A DNA stretch of 64,000 bases from Ferrovibrio sp036381655 (GTDB taxonomy: Bacteria; Pseudomonadota; Alphaproteobacteria; Ferrovibrionales; Ferrovibrionaceae), in contig NZ_DASVCJ010000006.1 in assembly GCF_036381655.1 (NCBI RefSeq), positions 124,001 to 188,000 on the forward strand, given 5' to 3'. Made by a program: the position numbers and the translations under genes. Below, piece after piece: positions 57,270 through 64,000 of the stretch. The notes beneath the pieces were generated by a model. It worked only from the letters and a program-made list of their open reading frames with translations. It made no database searches and had not been told where the DNA came from. Position 1 is the first letter of the stretch. Each line of letters begins with the position of its first letter.

Positions 57270-58118
57270 ATGTCCGATACAGATTCCATTATGGCGGCCG
57301 GCAAGGTTGCCGTTCTTACCGGCGCGGGCAGCGGCTTCGGCCGCGAACTCGCGTTGCTCTGTGCCGGGCGAGGCATGAAGCTGGTATTGGCCGATATTCA
57401 AGCGGCGGCGCTGGATGAAACTCTGTCGCTGTTGCCTGCCGGAACCGATGCCCTGCCGGTGATCTGCGACGTCGCCAAGGCGGATCAGGTGATGGCCTTG
57501 GCCGATCGAACCGACCAGCGCTTCGGCGCAACTCATCTGTTGTTCAACAATGCAGGCGTCTCCGTCGGCGGCTTCAGCTGGGCGACGACCGAAGCGGATT
57601 GGCAATGGGTGCTCGGCGTCAATCTGATGGGCGTCGTGCACGGTGTTCGGGCCTTCGTGCCCCGCATGCTGGAAGCCGGCACTCCCGCGCATGTCGTCAA
57701 TACCGCTTCCGCCGCCGGCTTCGTTTCGGTGCCCGGCTCGAGCATCTACTGCGTCAGCAAGCATGCCGTGGTCACGTTTTCGGAATGCCTGCATCACGAA
57801 TTGCGGAGCGAGGACGCCAAGATCAATGTCTCGGTGCTCTGTCCGGCTTTCGTGTCGACCGGCATTCTCGATTCCGCCCGCAACCGTCCGGCCGAACTGG
57901 CGGAAGCCAACCCGACAGCCGCCCATTTCGCCGAACGGCGGCGCCAGGCGATCACCTCGGGCCGTCTCAGCGCTGCCGATATCGCGGCGGCGGTTGCAGA
58001 CGCCGTCGCGGCGAACCGCTTCTACATCCTGCCGCATGAAAAGATCAAACGCGCCATCGAAATCCGCATGCGGGATATTCTCGATGGCCGGCAGCCGACC
58101 GATACGATGCCCAAGTGA
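57270..58118 (+). CDS. SDR family oxidoreductase
   Basis: Classical short-chain dehydrogenase, 282 aa: VLTGAGSGFGRELALL cofactor motif, DI in strand 2 (VLADIQAAAL), NNAGVSVGGF, and the catalytic YCVSK (SSIYCVSKHAVV) with an upstream Ser. Substrate unknown. ATG 57270 has GGAG upstream; ATG 57291 is an alternative. Confidence 0.85.
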   Translation: MSDTDSIMAAGKVAVLTGAGSGFGRELALLCAGRGMKLVLADIQAAALDETLSLLPAGTDALPVICDVAKADQVMALADRTDQRFGATHLLFNNAGVSVGGFSWATTEADWQWVLGVNLMGVVHGVRAFVPRMLEAGTPAHVVNTASAAGFVSVPGSSIYCVSKHAVVTFSECLHHELRSEDAKINVSVLCPAFVSTGILDSARNRPAELAEANPTAAHFAERRRQAITSGRLSAADIAAAVADAVAANRFYILPHEKIKRAIEIRMRDILDGRQPTDTMPK

Positions 58119-58124
58119 TCGCGG

Positions 58125-58814
58125 TCAGCGATCCGCAAACCAGGCGTGGATCGGCTTGAAGAAACCCAGGCCGGCCGCCTCGGCGAAAGACAGCTCGGCC
58201 GCCGTCGCACCCAGATAGAAGGCCTCCTTGCGCGGCACCCGGATTTTTGCAAGCTGGCGCCCCAGATGGGCAGCGATTGCCGCGTCGCCCTCCATCGTTC
58301 GATACGGCAGCACAATCAGCGCCTCGAAGCGGCCTTCGAACGCCGATTGCAGCGCCGCCCGCAGCCGCCGCTTGCCGGCCCTGTCGAACCTCCCCGTATA
58401 GGCTTCATCGATAACGATCAGCAGACGGCCATTGAACCGCGCGATGCAATCGGCCAGCCGCGGCGCAACTGCCAGATCCATGCCGCCATCGCGCCGCCGC
58501 TGCATGGCAGCGACGTGGTGCAGCGGCAGCAAAGCCGTCGACAGATGACTGCCCGTGTCGAGCAGCGCGGCGGCATAATCGCGATATGTCAGGCCGAGCG
58601 CTTCGGCGCGCCGCAGCCGGCGCAGGGCGATCTCGCGCGGCGGCGTCTCCCAGGTCTTGGCGATTGCTCGCCGCCAGAGCCAGGCTTTCCAGGACATATC
58701 GAGCGGCGGGCCGCCGTTATGGCCGATGCCCGGCAGCGGCGACGGAAGGCTCGGCGGCCGACGCAGCAGCAACTCGATATTCGGATGGCGATGGTCGAAG
58801 TAACGATCACCCAT
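58125..58814 (-). CDS. Protein of unknown function with GHNGGPPLD motif
   Basis: The product is 229 aa. A short Pro-rich N-terminus leads into GIGHNGGPPLD (residues 29-39), a motif seen in many alphaproteobacterial proteins of unknown role. The rest is Arg/Ala-rich, with LLIVIDEAYTGRFDRAGK in the middle and an alpha/beta-like C-terminal half. No signal peptide or membrane helix. I do not recognise a family. It converges on the SDR gene with a 6-bp gap. Confidence 0.75.
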   Translation of the reverse strand: MGDRYFDHRHPNIELLLRRPPSLPSPLPGIGHNGGPPLDMSWKAWLWRRAIAKTWETPPREIALRRLRRAEALGLTYRDYAAALLDTGSHLSTALLPLHHVAAMQRRRDGGMDLAVAPRLADCIARFNGRLLIVIDEAYTGRFDRAGKRRLRAALQSAFEGRFEALIVLPYRTMEGDAAIAAHLGRQLAKIRVPRKEAFYLGATAAELSFAEAAGLGFFKPIHAWFADR

Positions 58815-58998
58815 GGCGCTCCAGCCCCTCTTCGAATCCGATCATAAAATCCCAGGCATACCAAGCAAAAATGACGGTGCAAGCGGCATGCCAGTACCGC
58901 CGAAAGCTCGTTCGGCAGCTCGGGTTGGACGGGGTGATATGGGACCGAAAGCGGAGCGCGGGGCGCGGCGCCGGGCGGGCCCGCCCTGAAACAAATCC

Positions 58999-60396
58999 CT
59001 ATTCGTCGTCGCGGACGTAAGGGTTCTTGCCTTTGCGCAGATGCATGCGGATCGGAATGCCCGGCAAATCGAAAGTCTCGCGCAGGCCGTTGATCAGGTA
59101 ACGCAGATAGGATTCCGGAATGAACTCGGCGCGCGGCGCAAACAGCGCGATCGTCGGCGGGCGGGCCTTGGCCTGCGTGGCGTAGCGGATGCGCACGGAG
59201 CGGCCGCCGGCCAGCGGCGGCGGATTGCGCTCGGTCATTCCTTCCAGCCAGCGGTTGAGCTGTGCCGTCGGGATACGGCGGTTCCACCGTTCATACTGAG
59301 CCAGGACCGCCGGCAGCAAGCGGTCGAGATGGCGGCCGGTCAGAGCCGACAGGGTGACGACGGGAATGCCCCGCGCCTGCGGCAGCGATTTTTCCAGCCG
59401 CTCCTCGATATCGCGCAGGGCCAGCGCCCGATCCTCCACCGCATCCCATTTGTTGACCGCGATCACCAGCGCCCGGCCTTCCCGCAACACATGATCGGCG
59501 ATGGTCAGATCCTGCCTGTCGATGCCGAGATTGCCGTCCAGCAGCAGCACGACGACCTGTGCCAGCCGGATGCTGCGCAAGGTTTCGGCGACCGAGAGCT
59601 TCTCCAGCTTATGCTCGACGCGCGACTTGCGCCGCATGCCGGCGGTATCGACCAGCTTCACATTGCGGCCCTGATACTCCCAGGCGACGGCGATGGCATC
59701 GCGGGTCAGTCCCGGCTCTGGGCCGGTCAACAGGCGCTCGCTGCCGACCAGCCTGTTGATCAGCGTCGACTTGCCGGCATTGGGGCGGCCGACCACCGCC
59801 AGCTGGATCGGCTTGGTCGGATCGTCCGGCATATCGGCATCGATATCGGTTTCCGGCTCGGCGATCTTGTCCGCCGCCGCGGCCGCGGCGTCGCCGCCAC
59901 CGCTGCCGATATGCTCGATCAGCGCCTCGGCGACATCGTAAAGGCCCTCGCCATGCTCGGCCGAAACCGGTATCGGCGTGCCGAAGCCGAGGCCGAAAGC
60001 CTCGCCGATGCCGCTTGCGCCGGCATTGCCCTCGCATTTATTGGCGAGAAGGATGACCGGCTTGCCCTGGCGGCGCAGCCAGTTGGCGAAATGCCGGTCC
60101 ATCGGCGTAACGCCCGCGCGGCCGTCGATGACGAACAGCACGGCGGCGGCTTCGCGCACGGCGGTTTCGGTCTGCATGCGCATGCGGCCCGCCATGGTTT
60201 CATCCGCGGCTTCCTCGAGACCGGCGGTATCGATGGCGACGAATTCGAGATCGGCAAGCCGCGCCTGCCCCTCGCGACGGTCGCGGGTCACGCCCGGCGT
60301 GTCGTCGACGAGCGCCAGCCTCTTGCCGATCAGACGATTGAACAAGGTCGACTTGCCGACATTCGGCCGGCCGACAATAGCAACTTTGGCAACCAT
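58999..60396 (-). CDS. der: Ribosome-biogenesis GTPase Der (EngA)
   Basis: Double-GTPase needed for 50S assembly. The product is 465 aa: first G domain with GRPNVGKSTLFNRL, DTAGLEE and NKCEG; second with GRPNAGKSTLINRL, DTAGMRRKSRVE and NKWD; then the C-terminal KH-like domain (RYLINGLRETFDLPGIPIR, in part). It follows bamB by 7 bp. The 184-bp gap beyond its 3' end holds only a 14-bp GGGCGGGCCCGCCC palindrome (58973-58986) without a T-tract. Confidence 0.96.
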   Translation of the reverse strand: MVAKVAIVGRPNVGKSTLFNRLIGKRLALVDDTPGVTRDRREGQARLADLEFVAIDTAGLEEAADETMAGRMRMQTETAVREAAAVLFVIDGRAGVTPMDRHFANWLRRQGKPVILLANKCEGNAGASGIGEAFGLGFGTPIPVSAEHGEGLYDVAEALIEHIGSGGGDAAAAAADKIAEPETDIDADMPDDPTKPIQLAVVGRPNAGKSTLINRLVGSERLLTGPEPGLTRDAIAVAWEYQGRNVKLVDTAGMRRKSRVEHKLEKLSVAETLRSIRLAQVVVLLLDGNLGIDRQDLTIADHVLREGRALVIAVNKWDAVEDRALALRDIEERLEKSLPQARGIPVVTLSALTGRHLDRLLPAVLAQYERWNRRIPTAQLNRWLEGMTERNPPPLAGGRSVRIRYATQAKARPPTIALFAPRAEFIPESYLRYLINGLRETFDLPGIPIRMHLRKGKNPYVRDDE

Positions 60397-60403
60397 GGCG
60401 AGC

Positions 60404-61741
60404 CTAGCGAAAGGCCGTCAGCTTCGCATCGTCGGTGACGACATAGACGGTGCCGTCGGCGACGATGGGCGGGACGGAAGCCTTGTCGGAAAGTTTCAGC
60501 GAGCCGAGCAGATCGCCGGTATAGGGCGAAAGCGTGACGATGCGCTCGTCGGTGGAGGCCAGCAGCAGCCGGTCGCCGGCCAGAACCGGCCCGTACCAGT
60601 TGATGATGCCCTTGTCGGTCTTGGCGTCCGGATCTTCATAGCGCCGCAGCTGGCGGATCCATTTCACCCGTCCGTCGCGGCGCGACAAACACAGGATTTC
60701 GGCGTCGACGGTGACGACGTAGATGAAGTCGCCGGCCACCCAAGGCGTCTGGATGCTGGGGATGACCTTTTCCCAGACGCGCTCGCCGGTGCGCAGGTCG
60801 ATGGCGATGAAACGGCCCGATTGGCTGACGGCGTAGACCCGGCCGCGATCGATCACCGGCCGGCCGTCGATGTCGTTCAGCGCGCCGATCTGACTGATGC
60901 GGCCGCTGTTGCGCACCAGTTGCTCGCCCCAGGCGACCACGCCGGTATCGGCGCGCAGCGCCAGCACCTCGCCCGAGGAAAACGGCGCAATGACGATATT
61001 GCCTTCCACCGCGGGATTGGCGCCGCCGATGAAACTGGCCAGCTCGGTGATGCCGGTATAGGTCCATAATTCATCGCCGCGCTCGACATCGAGGGCATGG
61101 ACCTGGTTGTCGAAGGTGACGACGAAGACACGGTTCGCATCGGCAGTCGGCGCGCCGCGGACCGGCACCTTCAGCGGCGTGTACCAGAACGATGCCCCGG
61201 TTGCCGGATCCAATGCGAGCACATCGCCATAGCCGGTCGCCACGATCAGCTTGCCGGCATGATAGGCTAGGCCGCCGCCGATGGCGCCGCTTTCCTCGTG
61301 GCGCGGCGTCAGATCGACGCGCCACAGGCGCTTGCCGGATTTGGCATCGAAAGCGCTGACCCGCGTTTCGGCGTCCACGGCGAAGATACGCCCTTCGGCC
61401 ACCACCGGCTGGGCCAGTATCTTCTCTTCCTCGCTGGCGGAACTGCCCAGATCGGCGCTCCAGGCCTTATGCGGATTGTCGCCAAGCATCAGATGCTGCA
61501 TGGCATGGCTCGGATAGCCGCCGGCCTGCGGCCAATCCGGATTGTTCCACGGCTTGGGCAGGATGACGGGCGTTTCGGCCAGTTGCGGATCGGGATCGAG
61601 CTGGCTGTCGAAGGCCAGCACGGAAATGCGTTCACCGACCGCTTTCGGTGCCTCATCCTGCTCGAACCAGCCGGTGATCGTATCGCAGCCGGCCAAGGCA
61701 AGCGCGCCCAACAAGACAATCGGGAAGCGGTAGCGCATCAT
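60404..61741 (-). CDS. bamB: Outer-membrane assembly lipoprotein BamB
   Basis: The product is 445 aa with a lipoprotein signal and lipobox LALAGC, then a PQQ-type beta-propeller with repeated blades (LWRVDLTPRHEESGAI, GELWTYTG-like DELWTYTGITELA, WGEQLVRNSGRISQIG, GRVKWIRQLRRYED). Part of the BAM complex that folds outer-membrane barrels. The yfgM-bamB-der order is conserved widely. Confidence 0.93.
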   Translation of the reverse strand: MMRYRFPIVLLGALALAGCDTITGWFEQDEAPKAVGERISVLAFDSQLDPDPQLAETPVILPKPWNNPDWPQAGGYPSHAMQHLMLGDNPHKAWSADLGSSASEEEKILAQPVVAEGRIFAVDAETRVSAFDAKSGKRLWRVDLTPRHEESGAIGGGLAYHAGKLIVATGYGDVLALDPATGASFWYTPLKVPVRGAPTADANRVFVVTFDNQVHALDVERGDELWTYTGITELASFIGGANPAVEGNIVIAPFSSGEVLALRADTGVVAWGEQLVRNSGRISQIGALNDIDGRPVIDRGRVYAVSQSGRFIAIDLRTGERVWEKVIPSIQTPWVAGDFIYVVTVDAEILCLSRRDGRVKWIRQLRRYEDPDAKTDKGIINWYGPVLAGDRLLLASTDERIVTLSPYTGDLLGSLKLSDKASVPPIVADGTVYVVTDDAKLTAFR

Positions 61742-61776
61742 GGTCTCGCTTATTTCCAGGCTGTTACCGCATAGAA

Positions 61777-62427
61777 CTACTGCACGGGGCCGCCCAGCGC
61801 GGCCAGCAATTCGGTCGCCCGGCCACGCAGATTGACCGGTGCCATGGCATCGTCGGAAAGCGTCGTCAGCAGCCGCCGGGCGGCTTCGGTCTCGCCTGCC
61901 TTCAGTTCGGCCAGGGCCAGCAATTCGCGCGCATTGGCCGACCACAGGCTGTCGGCCGGGATGGCGGACAGGCGCTGCTTCAGATCCGCCGCGTCCAGCG
62001 TGTCGAAGCCATGAAATGCCGCAAGATAGCGCGCCAGATCGCGATAGCGCGCCGCGACCGCATTATCGGCCGCGACGGCATCGAGGGCCGCGATCGCGCC
62101 TTTGACGTCCTTGCCTTCCAGCAGATTGGCCGCCTGCTGGAACCGCGCCAGCAGGGCATAGCCGCTGTCATCCGTCTGGGCGAGGTCGGCAAAGGCCTTT
62201 GCGGCATCGAGCGGCTTGCCGGCCTGGACCTTGCTGAGTGCCGCATCAAAGGCGCTCGCCGCCGCCGCCGCCTTCTCCATCCGGTGATTGTGCCAAATCT
62301 GATAGCCGGCCACGCCGGCGAGCAGCGCGATGACGACCCCGAAGACGAGCGGGCTCCAGCGCTTGAACAGCTTCTGCATCCGCTCGCGGCGGACTTCCTC
62401 GTCGACTTCCTCAATGAAATTGGCCAC
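61777..62427 (-). CDS. YfgM-like TPR membrane protein
   Basis: The product is 216 aa: a cytosolic N-terminus (NFIEEVDEEVRRERMQKLFK), one membrane helix (PLVFGVVIALLAGVAGYQIW), and a periplasmic helical TPR-like domain with Ala-rich repeats. In E. coli, YfgM is an ancillary SecYEG partner that links to periplasmic chaperones. First gene of yfgM-bamB-der; it starts 36 bases upstream of bamB. Confidence 0.88.
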   Translation of the reverse strand: MANFIEEVDEEVRRERMQKLFKRWSPLVFGVVIALLAGVAGYQIWHNHRMEKAAAAASAFDAALSKVQAGKPLDAAKAFADLAQTDDSGYALLARFQQAANLLEGKDVKGAIAALDAVAADNAVAARYRDLARYLAAFHGFDTLDAADLKQRLSAIPADSLWSANARELLALAELKAGETEAARRLLTTLSDDAMAPVNLRGRATELLAALGGPVQ

Positions 62428-62447
62428 GCCCTACTCCCTGAACGATG

Positions 62448-62469
62448 CCGGACCGAGACAGCGGTCCGG
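62448..62469. other. Perfect hairpin in the yfgM leader
   Basis: CCGGACCG / CGGTCCGG, 8 bp with a 6-base loop, lies 20 bases before the yfgM start and ahead of its GGGAG ribosome site. No T-tract follows on either strand, so it is not an obvious terminator. It may stabilise the 5' end or bind a regulator. Confidence 0.5.
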
Positions 62470-62660
62470 AAGGCGGCGTACATTACCCGGATCAACCGCC
62501 AATGGCAAAGCCCGCAGAGATCCGCTGGAATTCGGTAACCTTTTGATAATACATAGACTCTTGGCAGATAAAACAAAATCAACTAGTCTGCCGGCAGCAT
62601 TTCGGAGCGTCGACAATTGACGGGCGCTCCACTGTGGCGCCCGATTTAAGGGGGGAATCC

Positions 62661-63305
62661 ATGCGACGAGTCCGTTTTGCGCTCCTGGCGCTGGCTGTCT
62701 ATGGTGCCGGTACTGCCCTGCATGGCGCCGCCGTCGCGCGGGAACCGGCCAAGCCGATGGCGCTGATCCCCTTTGAGCTCGAACGGGCCAAGGAACGCGG
62801 CGACCGCGCCGTCCTCAACCTGAATGAAGACGTCACGCGCGTTCCCGGCTTTCGCATCAGCGAATTGCCGGTCGTCGACGGCAAGCTCGGCGAGCATGCC
62901 AAGCTGGACAATGTCGAAATCTACTTTCCCTACGGGCGGATCGTCACCGCGACCGCGGAATTCCACAAATACCGCATAACCCGGGTCAGCAGCGGCACGG
63001 CCGCCATGCTCGATCCGCGCTATCAGCGCGTGCGCAGCTTCGATCAGCAGCTCGGCAAGGTCTGCGCCAGCGAGATCGGCAGCAATGGCGAGAAGGTGGA
63101 GATGCGCATCGCGCCGAACCGGGTCATGTCGGTGGTCCACGTCCTGCCGCCGCAGCAACCCGGCGTCGATGGCGACACCAGCCCCTCCTACCGGGTAACC
63201 AGCGGACTGGAGCTGCGCTTCCTGTCGCGCAAGGAGCCGATGGCCGAGCAGCTTTATCGCGAATGCCGCCGCCCGGCAGGCACCAAGCTGACCCAAAAGG
63301 GTTGA
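62661..63305 (+). CDS. Exported protein of unknown function
   Basis: The product is 214 aa with a signal peptide (FALLALAVYGAGTALHGAAVA) and a soluble, probably periplasmic domain rich in beta-strand patterns (GFRISELPVVDGKL, DNVEIYFPYGRIVTATAEFHKY in part). Two Cys (KVCASEIG; ECRRPAG) could form a disulfide. ATG 62661 follows AAGGGGGGA, a strong ribosome site. Not a family I recognise. The preceding AT-rich stretch (62530-62600) probably holds its promoter. Confidence 0.78.
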   Translation: MRRVRFALLALAVYGAGTALHGAAVAREPAKPMALIPFELERAKERGDRAVLNLNEDVTRVPGFRISELPVVDGKLGEHAKLDNVEIYFPYGRIVTATAEFHKYRITRVSSGTAAMLDPRYQRVRSFDQQLGKVCASEIGSNGEKVEMRIAPNRVMSVVHVLPPQQPGVDGDTSPSYRVTSGLELRFLSRKEPMAEQLYRECRRPAGTKLTQKG

Positions 63306-63383
63306 CGCGGCAGATCGACGGCCCGCCGCCGGCCGGCCGGTGCGCGATACGGCGATCCTCCAACGGACAGGTTAAAAGCGGTG

Positions 63384-63551
63384 ATGCTGCAATCCGCCTG
63401 GGCGCAGCTACTGGCCCTGGCCCTCATGGCCATTCTCATCATGCCGGCGGTCTTGCGCCTGCCCTGGCGCAGCCGCCGCATCCTCGTATTCATCGCCGCC
63501 TGGCTCGGCATCTTCATAGCCGCGGCCCTGCTGTTCAACCTGCTGCAGTAG
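63384..63551 (+). CDS. Small two-helix membrane protein (55 aa)
   Basis: ATG 63384 (or the GTG just before it) opens a frame to TAG at 63549-63551. Two hydrophobic helices (AQLLALALMAILIMPAVL and ILVFIAAWLGIFIAAALLF) are separated by a basic loop (RLPWRSRR). Codon use is GC-rich in third positions. The ribosome site is weak. The second helix resembles the anchor of TIGR02281 aspartic-protease-like proteins, but no such domain follows. Confidence 0.55.
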   Translation: MLQSAWAQLLALALMAILIMPAVLRLPWRSRRILVFIAAWLGIFIAAALLFNLLQ

Positions 63552-63676
63552 TCACCGCGCGGTAAGCAGGCAGGCCGCCGTTCACGCGGATTTTTATCGT
63601 CTGCGGCTGCAATTGCGCCAAAATCATTCGCCCCATCGCTCGGCCTTCCATATCTGGCCGCAACTGGAGAATGACT

Positions 63677-64000
63677 ATGGACACCGATCTGCTGAGCCTT
63701 GTCCCGAAAGTCGATTTCACCCGCCGCGGTTTCGTCGCCACCTCGCTGGTTTCCGGCTTCACGCTGGCGGCCGGCCCGGTGGTCGCGCAGACCGCCATCG
63801 TGACCGATACCAACGGCCTGACCGCCGGAGAAGTGAAGATCCCCGTTGCCGACGGCCGGATGGCCGCCTATCGCGCCATGCCGGCGCAGGGCAACGGTCC
63901 TTTCCCGACCATTCTGGTGGTGCAGGAGATCTTCGGCGTACACGAGCATATCAAGGATATCTGCCGGCGGCTGGCCAAGGTCGGCTATCTCGCCATCGCC
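63677..64000 (+). CDS. Dienelactone hydrolase family protein (partial, cut by window end)
   Basis: The first 108 codons of a gene running off the window. The N-terminus has twin Arg in FTRRGFVATSLVSGFTLAAG, a Tat-like signal, then the dienelactone-hydrolase opening (VKIPVADGRMAAYRAMPAQG; ILVVQEIFGVHEHIKDICRR; LAKVGYLAIA). The catalytic Cys/Asp/His region is beyond the edge. ATG 63677 has GGAG 7 bases upstream; ATG 63671 is too close to it. Confidence 0.88.
   Translation, partial: MDTDLLSLVPKVDFTRRGFVATSLVSGFTLAAGPVVAQTAIVTDTNGLTAGEVKIPVADGRMAAYRAMPAQGNGPFPTILVVQEIFGVHEHIKDICRRLAKVGYLAIA

Noticed and set aside
58973..58986. GGGCGGGCCCGCCC palindrome as the der terminator
   Set aside because: No T-tract follows on the minus strand; it may only be a GC-rich palindrome.

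Overview
The window is high-GC, densely coded chromosomal DNA from an alphaproteobacterium. The evidence is the flagellin-flbT-flaF cluster, a DUF1491 gene, the order lptF-lptG-lptD-surA-pdxA-rsmA, and the bamB-der pairing with a YfgM-like gene. It resembles the Rhodospirillales or a related order; I cannot name a genus. No rRNA, prophage, insertion sequence or CRISPR array is visible. One tRNA is present.

Layout. 0.1-7.6 kb: LPS export and outer-membrane biogenesis (lptF, lptG, lptD, surA), then pdxA and rsmA, all on + and nearly all overlapping. 7.6-9.1 kb: gmk and yicC on -, divergent from an SDR gene. 10-14.4 kb: the fatty-acid operon fabD-fabG-acpP-fabF-mltG on -. 14.5-16.8 kb: an FAD monooxygenase and two small genes converging on a strong terminator. 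16.8-26.3 kb: a flagellin island with one flagellin, flbT, flaF and four paralogous TPR-glycosyltransferase genes (FlmG-like), next to a polysaccharide flippase-like gene. 27.8-32.5 kb: a CoA-ligase/GNAT fusion, moaA and NAD kinase. 32.5-38.1 kb: an orphan peptide-binding protein, an Lrp/LysE pair, msrA, a DMT exporter, a GntR regulator and DUF1491.

38.1-45.5 kb: a nitrate/nitrite assimilation operon (nirB-nirD-nasA-cysG) on -, preceded by nasT. The nirB leader carries a sigma-54 promoter, two A1/G4 hexaloop hairpins and a long intrinsic terminator that competes with the second hairpin. This is the architecture expected for ANTAR-mediated antitermination. The cysG gene has lost the end of its methyltransferase domain.

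45.6-52.5 kb: tRNA-Met, mnmA, repeat-rich spacers, small accessory genes, and an HxlR regulator with two matching operators. 51.1-53.9 kb: an ECF sigma/anti-sigma pair divergent from a Tat-exported phosphoesterase and a CuA-like cupredoxin; both directions carry the same promoter motif (GGAATA, 16 bp, GGTAG). 54-58.8 kb: a polymer-forming-like membrane protein, an MscS channel, an unusual C-terminal-receiver regulator, an SDR, and a protein with a GHNGGPPLD motif. 59-64 kb: der-bamB-yfgM, an exported protein of unknown function, a 55-residue membrane protein, and the start of a dienelactone hydrolase cut by the window edge.
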